This document shows positions 35,595-44,831 of a DNA stretch of 64,000 nucleotides, piece after piece. The DNA lies in the NCBI RefSeq assembly GCF_900109115.1, contig NZ_FNYV01000006.1:248001-312000 (forward strand), written 5' to 3'. Made by a program: the position numbers and the translations under genes. This stretch comes from Micromonospora phaseoli (GTDB lineage Bacteria; Actinomycetota; Actinomycetes; Mycobacteriales; Micromonosporaceae). Every line of letters starts with the position of its first letter. Position 1 is the first letter of the stretch. Under the pieces are notes generated by a model, which saw only the letters and a list, made by a program, of their open reading frames with translations, did no database searches and was not told the origin of the DNA.

Positions 35595-36017
35595 TCAGCC
35601 CGTCCGGTTGGTCAGCCAGCGGACGCCGGGGAACCAGACCATCGCATACACCACGGTAAAAGTCGTCGCGGCGAGCACACCGGAGACCAGCGGCGGCAGC
35701 CCGGTCGCCAGGCCGGCCAACAGCAGCCCGGAGACCACCGCCACGGCGACGGCCACCAGAGCGGCCACCACCCGGGGCGCGCCGAACTCCCAGGCCCGGA
35801 AATCCTCCCAGAACAGCCAGGCGGGCAGGATCACGGCCAGCCAACCGTTGGCCTGGCCGAAGTCGCCGGCGCCGAGCCAGGCGAACGCCCCGTCGAAGAG
35901 CACCAGCACCAGCAGCCCGACGACCACCCCGGCCAGGCCGAAGCCGACCAGGTCACCAAGGGTGCGGATACGGCCCTCTGCGTCCCGGCGGGGAAACGCG
36001 CTCTGCTGCTCGGTCAT
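35595..36017 (-). CDS. Four-helix membrane protein of unknown function
   Basis: 140 residues with four hydrophobic segments (about 20-45, 58-72, 80-105, 108-130) and short loops. No family recognised. It lies 24 bases after mqnE on the same strand, in the order mqnE - this gene - DUF4229-like gene, a grouping that suggests a membrane role linked to menaquinone metabolism, by association only. Confidence 0.72.
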   Translation of the reverse strand: MTEQQSAFPRRDAEGRIRTLGDLVGFGLAGVVVGLLVLVLFDGAFAWLGAGDFGQANGWLAVILPAWLFWEDFRAWEFGAPRVVAALVAVAVAVVSGLLLAGLATGLPPLVSGVLAATTFTVVYAMVWFPGVRWLTNRTG

Positions 36018-36041
36018 GGTCGTGCCAGAGTACGCGGTGAC

Positions 36042-37211
36042 TCAGGCCCAGACCTGCTGCGGCTCAGCTCGGCGCTGCGCCAGCGTCGGCGCGGCGTCGT
36101 ACTCGCGGACCACCTCGTAGCGGGTGTTCCGCTCGACCGGACGGAACCCGGCGTCCCAGATCAGGTGCAGCAGGTCGTCCCGGTGCATGGTGTTCGGCGT
36201 GCCGTACGAGTCGGCGTCGTGGGTGATCTTGTATTCGACGACCGAGCCGTCCAGGTCGTCCACGCCGAAGTTGAGCGAGAGCTGCGCCACCGAGAGCCCG
36301 TGCATCACCCAGAAACACTTCACGTGCGGCACGTTGTCGAACAGCAGCCGGGAGACCGCGAAGGTCTTCAGCGACTCGGCCGGGGAGGCCATCGTCGTCC
36401 GGGCCTGGATCCGGTTACGGACCTTGCCGTCCGCCGAGTCCACGAAGTCGTGCTGGTAGCGCAGCGGGATGAAGACCAGGAAGCCGCCCGTCTCGTCCTG
36501 CAGCTCACGCAGCCGCAGCACGTGGTCGACCCGGTGGCGTGGCTCCTCGATGTGGCCGTAGAGCATGGTCGACGGGGTCTTCATGCCCTTGCTGTGCGCC
36601 AGCCGGTGGATCCGCGACCAGTCCTCCCAGTGACAGGCGTGGTCGACGATGTGCTGGCGGACCTCCCAGTCGAAGATCTCCGCGCCGCCGCCGGTCAGCG
36701 ACTCCAGGCCGGCGTCCATCAGCTCGTCGAGAATCTCGTCCGCGGTGAGCCCGCTGATCTTCTCGAACCACTGCACCTCGGTCGCGGTGAACGCCTTGAG
36801 CTTGATGTTCGGCAGCGCCGCCTTCAGCTCGCGCAGCACCTTCGGGTAGTAGCGCCAGGGCAGCGTCGGGTGCAGGCCGTTGACGATGTGCAACTCGGTG
36901 AGCTGCTCGTCCTCCATCTCCTTGGCCTTGCGGACCGCCTCGTCGATGCGCATCGTGTACGCGTCCTTCTCGCCCGGCTTGCGCTGGAACGAGCAGTACG
37001 CGCAACTCGCGCTGCAGACGTTCGTCAGGTTCAGGTGCCGGTTGACGTTGAACATCACCCGGTCGCCGTTCATCTCGGTGCGCTTGTGCTGGGCCAGCCG
37101 ACCCAACCAGGTCAGGTCGTCGCTGGAGTAGAGGGCGATCCCGTCCTCACGGGTCAGCCGCTCCCCCGCGTACACCTTCGCTTCGAGCTCACGCTTGAGT
37201 CCGGCGTCCAT
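36042..37211 (-). CDS. mqnE: Aminofutalosine synthase MqnE
   Basis: Radical SAM enzyme joining 3-enolpyruvoyl-benzoate and SAM-derived adenosine to form aminodeoxyfutalosine, second step of the futalosine pathway. Cluster motif C66-SAS-C70-AY-C73 preceded by NRHLNLTNVC, and late motif THDADSYGTPNTMHRDDL, both diagnostic. Starting at MDAGLKRE gives 389 residues, the family length; the longer ORF adds non-conserved Arg/Trp-rich residues. Confidence 0.95.
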   Translation of the reverse strand: MDAGLKRELEAKVYAGERLTREDGIALYSSDDLTWLGRLAQHKRTEMNGDRVMFNVNRHLNLTNVCSASCAYCSFQRKPGEKDAYTMRIDEAVRKAKEMEDEQLTELHIVNGLHPTLPWRYYPKVLRELKAALPNIKLKAFTATEVQWFEKISGLTADEILDELMDAGLESLTGGGAEIFDWEVRQHIVDHACHWEDWSRIHRLAHSKGMKTPSTMLYGHIEEPRHRVDHVLRLRELQDETGGFLVFIPLRYQHDFVDSADGKVRNRIQARTTMASPAESLKTFAVSRLLFDNVPHVKCFWVMHGLSVAQLSLNFGVDDLDGSVVEYKITHDADSYGTPNTMHRDDLLHLIWDAGFRPVERNTRYEVVREYDAAPTLAQRRAEPQQVWA

Positions 37212-37459
37212 CGAAAGCCCCGTCCCCTTCCACCTGCGGTCGCGACCGGAGCCCGGTCGCCACCCGAGCCTACGTCGGCCGCTCGCGCAGCTCACATCAT
37301 GGTCCGCCGCCAGCTGACTCTCAGCCTCCCGTTACCCGGCCAGACATCGACATCGCTGCACCAATTGAGGTAGACAAGAGTGGGGCACGACACACACTGG
37401 TAGCGTGCCGAACCGCCGCGCCCACCCGGCGCGGCACAGCAAGCCGGACGGGGAGCGGA

Positions 37460-39016
37460 ATGGTCGACAGCGCGGACGGACGGCGGCAACCGCGACGGAG
37501 TCCGGTGGTCTCGCCGGTGTTACGGCCGATGCTCTGGTCCGCACTGCTCGGCGCCGTCGCCAGCGCGGTTCTCGCCGCACCCGCCTACGCCGAGCCGGGC
37601 GTGCCCGTCACGGTGCCCGACACCGGCTCCCGCCCGGCGATCAGCGGCCCGTTCCAGTTGCCGGGTGGTGCGCCCGTCGGCGGCACGCCGGGTCTGCCGG
37701 CGAATGTCGGCGCCCCCGGTGCCAGCGCACTCGAGACGCAGATCAATGCCGGCGAGGCACGCGTCGCCGAGCTGGGCACCCAGCTGCTCGAACTGGAACA
37801 GCAACGCAACGAGGTCGAGGCGCAGTTCCGCACCGCGGAGCGCGACCTCGAATTCGCCCGGGGCGCGGTTCAGCAGGCACAGCAGCGCGCCGACCAGGTC
37901 GCCGCCGAAGCGATCAAGGTGGCCGCCGCGCTACCACCCGGCGGCTTCGCCACTGACCTGCGGGATCTGGAGCTGCTCCGGCGGGCGAACCGGGGCGAGA
38001 AGGCCGAGCACGCCACCGGACCGGCGGCCGGCGAGATGGCCCGTACCCGCGCCGACGAGCAGGCGGCCACCCAGGCGCACGCCGCGGCCCAGTCCCGGCT
38101 ACAGGGGGCGCAGCAGCAGTACACCGCCACCCAGCAGGCGCTGCGTGCCGAAGAGGCGAAGCTGATCCAGCTGCGCGAGGAGAACGCCGCGCAGCTGATC
38201 GAGCTGGTCCGCCAGCAGGAGGCCGCCGAACAGCAGCTCGGGGCCGGCTACGTCGACCAGTCGGCCGGCGGGATGGTCGCGCATCCCAAGGCGCTGGCCG
38301 CTGTCGCCTACGCCCGCAAGCAGCTCGGCGACCCTTACGTCTGGGCAGCCGAAGGGCCCAACTCGTTCGACTGCTCGGGCCTGATGTGGGCGGCGTACCG
38401 GTCGGCCGGCCACTACCAGCTGCCCCGGGTCTCTCGGGACCAGTACCGGGCGACCAGTTCGCGGACCGTGCCGCGGACCGCGCTGCTCCCCGGCGACCTG
38501 CTCTTCTTCGCCTCCGGCAGCAGTTGGACGAGCATCCACCACGTCGGGATGTACGTCGGTGGCGGCAAGATGATCCACGCGCCGACCACCGGCGACGTGG
38601 TCAAGATCTCGACCGTCCGCTGGTCCCGGCTCTACGCCGCGACCCGGGTGGTCGGCGCGGTGCCGGCACCGACGTCGTCGCCGACCCCGACCCCGACCCC
38701 GACCCCGAAGCCGACCCCGAAGCCGACGAAGACGCCGAAGCCGACCCCCACGCCGACCAAGACGCCGAAGCCGACGCCGACGTGGACGGCGACCCCCTCG
38801 CCGACGCCGTCGGGCTCCGGCTCACCGTCACCGACGCCCACCGGCTCCACCTCTCCCTCAGCGACGCCCACCGGCTCCGCCTCCGCGGCGGCGACGCCGT
38901 CGAGCACCACGTCACCGAACGTCGGTGCCAGCAGCGCGGGCCCGACCACGGCGGCCAGCAGCTCCACGCCGCAGGAGAGCGCCTCGGTCAGCCCCTCCAC
39001 GGTCGGCGGACGCTGA
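37460..39016 (+). CDS. NlpC/P60 peptidoglycan hydrolase with coiled coil and Pro/Thr tail
   Basis: 518-residue exported endopeptidase that cuts peptide cross-bridges (gamma-D-Glu-mDAP bond in characterised relatives). Signal peptide to about residue 44, coiled coil 95-260 rich in Glu/Gln/Ala, NlpC/P60 domain 275-400 with catalytic C305 (NSFDCSGL), His in SIHHVGMYVGGG (H361) and a third polar residue in MIHAPT. The last 110 residues are PTPTPKPTPKP-type repeats then Ser/Thr-rich, likely a wall-spanning spacer; DNA repeats of GACCCC and GACGCC units encode them. RBS GGGGAG. Confidence 0.92.
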   Translation: MVDSADGRRQPRRSPVVSPVLRPMLWSALLGAVASAVLAAPAYAEPGVPVTVPDTGSRPAISGPFQLPGGAPVGGTPGLPANVGAPGASALETQINAGEARVAELGTQLLELEQQRNEVEAQFRTAERDLEFARGAVQQAQQRADQVAAEAIKVAAALPPGGFATDLRDLELLRRANRGEKAEHATGPAAGEMARTRADEQAATQAHAAAQSRLQGAQQQYTATQQALRAEEAKLIQLREENAAQLIELVRQQEAAEQQLGAGYVDQSAGGMVAHPKALAAVAYARKQLGDPYVWAAEGPNSFDCSGLMWAAYRSAGHYQLPRVSRDQYRATSSRTVPRTALLPGDLLFFASGSSWTSIHHVGMYVGGGKMIHAPTTGDVVKISTVRWSRLYAATRVVGAVPAPTSSPTPTPTPTPKPTPKPTKTPKPTPTPTKTPKPTPTWTATPSPTPSGSGSPSPTPTGSTSPSATPTGSASAAATPSSTTSPNVGASSAGPTTAASSSTPQESASVSPSTVGGR

Positions 39017-39023
39017 CTGTGAC

Positions 39024-39043
39024 GCGCCGGCCCTGACCGGCGC
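39024..39043. terminator. 7-bp hairpin after the NlpC/P60 gene
   Basis: GCGCCGG-CCCTGA-CCGGCGC starts eight bases after the stop. Short but GC-only; plausible terminator, no T-run. Confidence 0.45.
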
Positions 39044-39185
39044 CGACGGCCTTCGAGGACCGATGACACCCGCAGCGCTCTGGACGCTCCGGGTGTGCCG
39101 CACGGGCGGAATGTGGCACGGTGTCACTCAGGCACTCCCGGTCCGGCGCTACGGTCCGGGCGCAAGCGTGGCGCGGAGGGCGACG

Positions 39186-40871
39186 ATGACCGAGCACAAG
39201 GTTCCGGCGGGGCCGGCCGACCCTGGATCCGCGCCCGCCCCAACCGCCACCGCCGGGCCTGAGCCGACCCGCGTCGACAGCACCGAACCGGCTCGGGGCG
39301 TCGCCGCTGCCACTGGTCCGGCGGTCACGGCCGAAGCCCCCGCCCCGGCCACCAACGGGCCGACCACACCAGACCCGGCCATCAGCGGGTCGGCCGCGGC
39401 CAACGCGACCGACTCGGCCGCCGACGTTGCGGCCGTCAGCGCCGAGGAGGACCGACCGGCGGGGCCGGCCCGCGGCCGGGCCGGCGTCGCCCGGGTGGCG
39501 GTGCCCGCCGGTGGGCACGACCATCGCCCCCCGGCCGATGCGGCCGGCGCTGGTCTGCCCGGATCCGCCAGAGGCACCATGTACCGGGCCACGGCCCCCG
39601 CTGGGCCGGCGAGCGCGAGCAGCGCGGGTGCGGGTGGGACGACGGGCATGGCCGGTGTCCCGGGTCAGCGAGAGCCAGGGTCACCCACGCCGGTACGGGC
39701 CAGCGTCCGGATGCCGAGCCTGAGCCGGGTGAGCGTGGACGAGGCACAGTCCGCCGGTGCCGGTGCTGGCGGTAAGGGCTCCGGTGTCTACCGCTCCGCT
39801 CCGGTCGACCGGGAACCCGCGATGCCACCGGAGCCCGCGACGCCACCAGAGCCCGCCCGGCCTCCGCAGCCGGCCCAACCACCGTCACCACCGGCACCCG
39901 AGCCGGAGCCCGCACCGCACCCACCGGCGCCCGTACCCACCCCACCCTCTCCCGGACCGGTGCCGTACCCGCCGGGGCCGGTGCCCGCTCCGCCCCCCGG
40001 CCCCCGTCCTTCGCCACCGGCGCCGGTGCCGGGGCCGCCGACGCCGCTGCCCGGCCCACCCGTGCCGGCACCCCCGCCACCACCCGGCCCGATGCCCGCA
40101 CCGCCGTTCCCGCCCCCACCGGCCTCCGCCGGCACCCGGGCCTCCGCCGCTGCGACCCCGGTGTCACCGGGCTGGGCCGCAGCCCCGTCGACCGGCGTCT
40201 CCGCCGGGCCCGGCGGGACCGCTGGCGTCACTTCCCTGTCGGGCGGGACCGCTGGCGTGACGTCCAGGTCGGGCGGGTCCACCGCCGCCACGTCCAACGC
40301 GGTGCCGACGGCCGAGCCGCTGGCAGCGGCATCCGCCGGACCGGGCGTCCCGGCGGCTGTCGTACCGGCCCCGGCACTGCCGGCCTGGCCGCCGCCGACC
40401 AATCCCGGCGGGCGACGGGACGACCCCGCCCCGGGTTCTCCGGGTGCGGCTCCACGGCAGTCATCGCGCCCGGGCCTGCTTCCGGCATCGGGTGAGCCGG
40501 CCGGCGTCGGTAGCGGCACCGCAGCACCAGCGGCAGTGCCACCAGTAGCGTCGGCACCGGGGGCGACAGCCGGGGTTCGGGGAACCGACGCGGACCGCCC
40601 GGGCGGTTCGGACCTCAGCGCCTACTACGCCGGCGCGGGGAGCTCGGCCACCGTGGCCTTCCCTGCCGGCGAGCAGGAGACCTCCGGCTCGTTGACCGGG
40701 CACATCCTGGCCCAGGGGTGGACGGAAACCTCGGCCGAGAGGTCGCGCGGCACCATCCGCGTCGTGATCGTGATGGCGGTCGCGATGGTTCTGCTGGTGG
40801 CGATGAGTGTGCTGGTCGTGCTGCTCGCGAACGACGCATTCAGTGACGCGACCGGGGCCCTGCCGCGGTGA
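39186..40871 (+). CDS. Pro/Ala-rich protein with C-terminal transmembrane helix
   Basis: 561 residues. Residues 1-430 are low-complexity, Ala/Pro/Gly-rich, including a stretch of about 130 residues of PPxPxP repeats near 210-320. Near the C-terminus a short ordered segment (SDLSAYYAGAGSSATVAFPAGEQE) and RGTIRVVIVMAVAMVLLVAMSVLVVLLA form a single membrane helix followed by about 14 residues, so the protein is tail-anchored with a long cytoplasmic disordered part. Function unknown. ATG start with GGAGGGCGACG upstream. No homologue recognised from sequence. Confidence 0.7.
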   Translation: MTEHKVPAGPADPGSAPAPTATAGPEPTRVDSTEPARGVAAATGPAVTAEAPAPATNGPTTPDPAISGSAAANATDSAADVAAVSAEEDRPAGPARGRAGVARVAVPAGGHDHRPPADAAGAGLPGSARGTMYRATAPAGPASASSAGAGGTTGMAGVPGQREPGSPTPVRASVRMPSLSRVSVDEAQSAGAGAGGKGSGVYRSAPVDREPAMPPEPATPPEPARPPQPAQPPSPPAPEPEPAPHPPAPVPTPPSPGPVPYPPGPVPAPPPGPRPSPPAPVPGPPTPLPGPPVPAPPPPPGPMPAPPFPPPPASAGTRASAAATPVSPGWAAAPSTGVSAGPGGTAGVTSLSGGTAGVTSRSGGSTAATSNAVPTAEPLAAASAGPGVPAAVVPAPALPAWPPPTNPGGRRDDPAPGSPGAAPRQSSRPGLLPASGEPAGVGSGTAAPAAVPPVASAPGATAGVRGTDADRPGGSDLSAYYAGAGSSATVAFPAGEQETSGSLTGHILAQGWTETSAERSRGTIRVVIVMAVAMVLLVAMSVLVVLLANDAFSDATGALPR

Positions 40872-40944
40872 CGAAGCGAGGGTGATTGTGGGTGAGTCCG
40901 CCCACTACCCCGGTACGGCCCCGGTGGGAACGCCACGGTCGCCG

Positions 40945-40968
40945 TACACTGGTCGGTGATCACTGACC
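40945..40968 (+). promoter_or_regulatory. Probable promoter/operator of the DEAD-box gene
   Basis: TACACT (40945-40950) fits a -10 element and is followed by GGTCGGTGATCACTGACC (40951-40968), an 18-base near-perfect palindrome. This would give a leader of about 110 bases before the helicase start. Confidence 0.4.
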
Positions 40969-41072
40969 CGGCGCGTGACCAACGCGCGCCCATGGGCCTT
41001 CTTGCGGAAGATCCGGCGGCAGCCTGTCGCGGCGGGACATCGCGAAGATGCGCCCCGCTCGAAAGGCTTTTC

Positions 41073-42674
41073 TTGACCATCTCCGTTGACCCCGGTCTGC
41101 TCCCGCTCTCCCTCGACCTCCCCGCCGACCCGCAGTCGGCCGGCACCACCGCTCCGGACACCTCGATCACCTTCGAGTCGCTCGGGCTCCCCCTGCCACT
41201 GGTCCGTACCCTCGACCGGCAGGGCATCACCACTCCCTTCGAGATCCAGCGCGCCACCGTGCCGGACGCACTCGCCGGACGCGACGTGTTGGGTCGGGGG
41301 CAGACCGGCTCCGGCAAGACCCTCGCTTTCGGGCTGCCGATGCTGGCCCGGATCGCCGCCGGCGGGCGGGCCCGGCCGCGGCACCCACGGGCTCTCGTCC
41401 TGGTGCCTACCCGGGAACTCGCCATGCAGGTCAACGACGCGCTGCTGCCGCTGGGCAAGGCCGTCGGCGTATTCCTGAAGACCGCCGTCGGCGGGGTGCC
41501 GTACGACCGCCAGATCGACGCCCTGCGGCGCGGCGTGGAGATCGTGGTGGCCACCCCGGGCCGGCTCGCCGACCTGATCGACCGGGGCGTCTGCCAACTC
41601 GACGACGTCGAGATCACTGTCCTCGACGAGGCGGACCAGATGGCCGACATGGGCTTCCTGCCCGAGGTCACCGAGCTGCTGTCGAAGACTCCGGCGAACG
41701 CGCAGCGGCTGCTCTTCTCGGCCACTCTGGACGGTGACGTGGACGCGCTGGTGCGGCGGTTCATGACCGACCCGGTCACCCACTCCACCGCGCCGGCGAC
41801 CGCAGCGGTCTCCACCATGGAGCATCACCTGCTGCTCATCCCGCCGCACGACAAGTTCCCGGTGACCGCGTCCATCGCGGCGCGAGCCGGACGGACCATC
41901 GTCTTCGCCCGCACCCAACTCGGCGTGGACCGGCTCGTCACGCAACTCGCGGCCGTCGGCGTACGCGCCGGAGGGCTGCACGGCGGCAAGACCCAGCACA
42001 TGCGTACCCGCACCCTGGCCGAGTTCCGCGAGGGGCGGACCAACGTCCTGGTCGCCACCGACGTGGCGGCCCGAGGCATCCACGTCGACGGGGTCTCGCT
42101 CGTCCTGCACGTCGACCCGCCGAAGGACTCGAAGGACTACCTGCACCGTGCGGGGCGTACCGCCAGGGCGGGTGAGACGGGCGCGGTGGCCACCCTGGTG
42201 CTGCCGAAGCAGCGTCGCACCACTCTGGCGATGATGGAGAAGGCCGGCGTGGAGCCGGCCCAGGCGCGGGTTCGCGCCGGTGACCCCGCCCTGGCCGAGC
42301 TGACCGGGGCGCGGGAGCCGAGCGGGGTGCCGGTACGCGAGGAGCCCGAGCAGGCCCGCCGCAGCGGTCGGCCGGCCGGCCCTCGCCGTTACGGGGACCG
42401 CCCCACCGGCGAACGCCGCTACGGAGACCGCCCGACCGGCGAGCGTCGCTTCGGGGACCGCCCTGCCGGCGAACGCCGCTACGGGGACCGTCCCACCGGC
42501 GAACGCCGCTACGCGGAGCAGGCACCCAGCGAGCGTCGTTACCACGACCACCCGCGCAGTGAGCGCCGCTTCAGCGGTGATCACGCCAGCCGCTCGGAGG
42601 GCTGGAGCACGCCCGACCGGCCGCGCGAGGAGCGGCGCGGAGCAACCGGACGCCCACGGGCACGCAGTTACTGA
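41073..42674 (+). CDS. DEAD-box ATP-dependent RNA helicase with basic repeat tail
   Basis: 533 residues from the TTG start. Q motif FESLGLPLPLVRTLDRQGITTPFEIQ, Walker A GQTGSGKT at 76-83, VPTRELA, VATPGR, VLDEADQMADMGF, LFSATL and the C-terminal HRAGRTARAG, all classic RhlE/CsdA-like motifs. The last 110 residues contain six or seven RRYGDRPTGE-like decapeptides (Arg/Tyr/Asp/Pro), an RNA-binding-type tail. The TTG start is chosen because GAAAGG precedes it; an upstream ATG at 40956 in the same frame is possible but adds non-conserved residues. Confidence 0.9.
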   Translation: MTISVDPGLLPLSLDLPADPQSAGTTAPDTSITFESLGLPLPLVRTLDRQGITTPFEIQRATVPDALAGRDVLGRGQTGSGKTLAFGLPMLARIAAGGRARPRHPRALVLVPTRELAMQVNDALLPLGKAVGVFLKTAVGGVPYDRQIDALRRGVEIVVATPGRLADLIDRGVCQLDDVEITVLDEADQMADMGFLPEVTELLSKTPANAQRLLFSATLDGDVDALVRRFMTDPVTHSTAPATAAVSTMEHHLLLIPPHDKFPVTASIAARAGRTIVFARTQLGVDRLVTQLAAVGVRAGGLHGGKTQHMRTRTLAEFREGRTNVLVATDVAARGIHVDGVSLVLHVDPPKDSKDYLHRAGRTARAGETGAVATLVLPKQRRTTLAMMEKAGVEPAQARVRAGDPALAELTGAREPSGVPVREEPEQARRSGRPAGPRRYGDRPTGERRYGDRPTGERRFGDRPAGERRYGDRPTGERRYAEQAPSERRYHDHPRSERRFSGDHASRSEGWSTPDRPREERRGATGRPRARSY

Positions 42675-42728
42675 CAGCAGTCACCCGCTCCGCCCTGCCG
42701 CTGTCCGGCCGCCCCGTCGCGGCCGACC

Positions 42729-42765
42729 GCACCACGCGACCGCATCACGCGACCGCATCACGCGG
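42729..42765. repeat. 13-bp tandem repeat
   Basis: CGCATCACGCGAC-type units in nearly three copies (first unit CGCACCACGCGAC). Lies between the DEAD-box gene and the large palindrome. Confidence 0.6.
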
Positions 42766-42767
42766 CA

Positions 42768-42844
42768 AAGATCGTGCTCGATCATGGATCGAGTGGCATC
42801 CAAGCGACTTGGACACCACTTCATCCAGGATCGAGCACGATCTT
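42768..42844. repeat. Large near-perfect palindrome (37-bp arms)
   Basis: Arms 42768-42804 and 42808-42844 with a 3-base loop. The outer 16 bp (AAGATCGTGCTCGATC) match perfectly; 32 of 37 positions match in all. It lies about 95 bases past the DEAD-box gene stop and may end its transcription, but its length suggests a palindromic repeat or a structured element. Lower GC than its surroundings. Confidence 0.8.
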
Positions 42845-42859
42845 GCGTTGGACCACCAG

Positions 42860-42922
42860 GGCGCAGAGCGCAGGGCCACAGCGCAGGGGCACAGAGCACG
42901 GGGGCACAGCACGCAGGGGCAC
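42860..42922. repeat. Degenerate CAGGGGCACA tandem repeat
   Basis: About four or five units of GCGCAGGGGCACA-like sequence, 11-16 bases each. No ORF in this stretch looks genuine; the reading frames give Cys/Arg-rich nonsense. Confidence 0.6.
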
Positions 42923-43004
42923 CGGTGTCGGCGCCCGCAGATCGACGTCACGGTCTTCGGCGCATCCGCTGCCCGGTCCGGCCGGGTGGCGTAACGTCCC
43001 GCTC

Positions 43005-43634
43005 ATGTCGACCACGCCGAAGTCGCTGCTGTGGACCCGCACGGACACCGCTGGCGCCGAACACGCCCTGGTCGACGACGACCACGGGCTGACCGCGCAC
43101 GGCACCCAACTGGCCGTCGACCCGATTCCCTACACATGTCGCTACCAGGTGGCCACCGATTCCGGCTGGGGCAGTGTCCGGCTGGAGGTCGAGATCGAGG
43201 GGGCCGGGTGGCGGCGCAGCGTACGCCTGGAGCGGGCGACGCAACGATGGCGGGTGACCGCCGCCGAGCAGGGCGACCTGGACGCGGCCCTGACCCGTGC
43301 CGGGCACGCGCCGGCCGGGCTGCCCGGAGTCGAGGACCCGGATCGGCTGGCCGAGGCCCTCGACGTGGATCTGGGCGGCTCACCGTTGTTCAACACCCTG
43401 CCGCTGCGCCGGCTCGGGCTGACCACCGCGCCCGTGGACACCTGGCACCGGATCAGCGTGGCCTGGGTGCTGGTGCCGAGCCTGACGGTGCTGCCCGCCG
43501 AGCAGGTCTACACCGGGTTGGGCCCGGACCGGTTCCGGTACGCCAACGAGGGCTTCAGCGCCGAGGTCGAGGTGGACCCGGACGGCTACGTGCTGCGCTA
43601 CCCGGGGCTGGCGGAGCGGGCACCCACCCGGTGA
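43005..43634 (+). CDS. Putative glycolipid-binding family protein
   Basis: 209-residue soluble protein, beta-rich, with LLWTRTDTAGAEHALVDDDHGLTAHGTQLAVD at the N-terminus, VATDSGWGSVRLEVEIEG, NTLPLRRLGL and a C-terminal YRYANEGFSAEVEVDPDGYVLRYPGLAERA-like ending. This matches my recollection of the PF06475 putative glycolipid-binding (DUF1089) family. Function unproven. ATG start at 43005; longer frames extend into repeats. Confidence 0.68.
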   Translation: MSTTPKSLLWTRTDTAGAEHALVDDDHGLTAHGTQLAVDPIPYTCRYQVATDSGWGSVRLEVEIEGAGWRRSVRLERATQRWRVTAAEQGDLDAALTRAGHAPAGLPGVEDPDRLAEALDVDLGGSPLFNTLPLRRLGLTTAPVDTWHRISVAWVLVPSLTVLPAEQVYTGLGPDRFRYANEGFSAEVEVDPDGYVLRYPGLAERAPTR

Positions 43635-43665
43635 CGGCCGGGCCGGTGACGGTACGGCCGGAGGC

Positions 43666-44757
43666 TCAGGCCGGCCAGGTGCCGCTGGCCAGGAAGCGCT
43701 CGACGGTGGCCCGGTGTGGGGCCAGGTCCAGGGCCTGTCCCGCCACCCACTCGTCGGCGTAGTACGTGTCGGCGTACCGGTCACCGGCGTCGCAGATCAG
43801 GGTGACCACCGAACCCGTCCGGTTCTCGGCCAGCATCTCGGCGATCAGGCCGAAGGCGCCCCACAGGTTGGTGCCGGTCGAGCCGCCCACCCGCCGGCCC
43901 AGCACCGCCGAGGCGACCCGCATGGCCGCGAGCGAGGCCGCGTCCGGTACCTGCACCATCCGGTCCACCACCGAGGGCAGGAACGACGCCTCGACGGTCG
44001 GCCGGCCGATTCCCTCGATCCGGGAGCCACGCCCGGTGCGTGCCGACCAGTCCGCCGCCAGCCAGGCGGGGTAGAACGCCGAGTTCTCCGGGTCGACCAC
44101 ACAGAGCTTGGTGGGCAGCCGCTGGTACCGGGCGTACCGACCGATGGTGGCGCTGGTGCCGCCGGTGCCGGCACCGACCACGATCCAGGCCGGTACCGGG
44201 TGCCGCTCCAGGGCGAGCTGCGCGTAGATCGACTCGGCGATGTTGTTGTTGCCGCGCCAGTCGGTGGCCCGCTCCGCGTAGGTGAACTGGTCCATGTAGT
44301 GCCCGCCGGAGTCCTCGGCGAGCCAGCGCGCCTCGATGACCACCTTCGCCGGGTCCTGGACCAGGTGGCACCGGCCGCCCTGGAACTCGATCTGGGCGAT
44401 CTTCTCGGGCGAGGTGGAGGCGGGCATCACCGCGACGAACGGCAACCCCAGCATCCGGGCGAAGTACGCCTCGGAGACCGCCGTGGAGCCGGACGACGCC
44501 TCGATGATCGTGGTGTCCGGCCCGATCCAGCCGTTGCAGAGCCCGTAGAGGAACAGCGAACGGGCCAGCCGATGCTTGAGTGAGCCGGTGGGGTGGACCG
44601 ATTCGTCCTTGAGATAGAGGTCGATCCCCCACTGCCGGGGCAGCGGGAAGGGCAGCAGGTGGGTGTCGGCCGACCGGTTCGCGTCCGCCTCGACGGCCGC
44701 GATCGCCTCGGTCACCCATCGCCGGCCTGCCTCGTCGCACCGGTCGAGATGTGTCAC
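43666..44757 (-). CDS. PLP-dependent cysteine synthase-family enzyme, possible cysteine desulfhydrase (Cds1-like)
   Basis: 363-residue fold-type II PLP enzyme. PLP lysine K61 in HPTGSLKHRLA, substrate-binding SSGSTAVS, phosphate loop GAGTGGTSATIG. It differs from CysK/CysM in its N-terminal extension and NNNIAESIY insertion and resembles mycobacterial Cds1, which degrades cysteine to H2S, pyruvate and ammonia. The GTG start has a TAGGTT -10-like hexamer seven bases upstream (44765-44770) and no Shine-Dalgarno: likely leaderless. The Lrp regulator lies upstream on the same strand. Confidence 0.85.
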   Translation of the reverse strand: MTHLDRCDEAGRRWVTEAIAAVEADANRSADTHLLPFPLPRQWGIDLYLKDESVHPTGSLKHRLARSLFLYGLCNGWIGPDTTIIEASSGSTAVSEAYFARMLGLPFVAVMPASTSPEKIAQIEFQGGRCHLVQDPAKVVIEARWLAEDSGGHYMDQFTYAERATDWRGNNNIAESIYAQLALERHPVPAWIVVGAGTGGTSATIGRYARYQRLPTKLCVVDPENSAFYPAWLAADWSARTGRGSRIEGIGRPTVEASFLPSVVDRMVQVPDAASLAAMRVASAVLGRRVGGSTGTNLWGAFGLIAEMLAENRTGSVVTLICDAGDRYADTYYADEWVAGQALDLAPHRATVERFLASGTWPA

Positions 44758-44831
44758 GCCCGGAAACCTAGCAAGCCGGCCCTGCGGAGCCGGTGCCGCA
44801 CCCGGGGACCGGCGGAGCCGGTACGCACTGG

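Noticed and set aside
42860..42922. Tandem repeats as a possible CRISPR array
   Set aside because: Units are 11-16 bases with no spacers and degenerate; too short.
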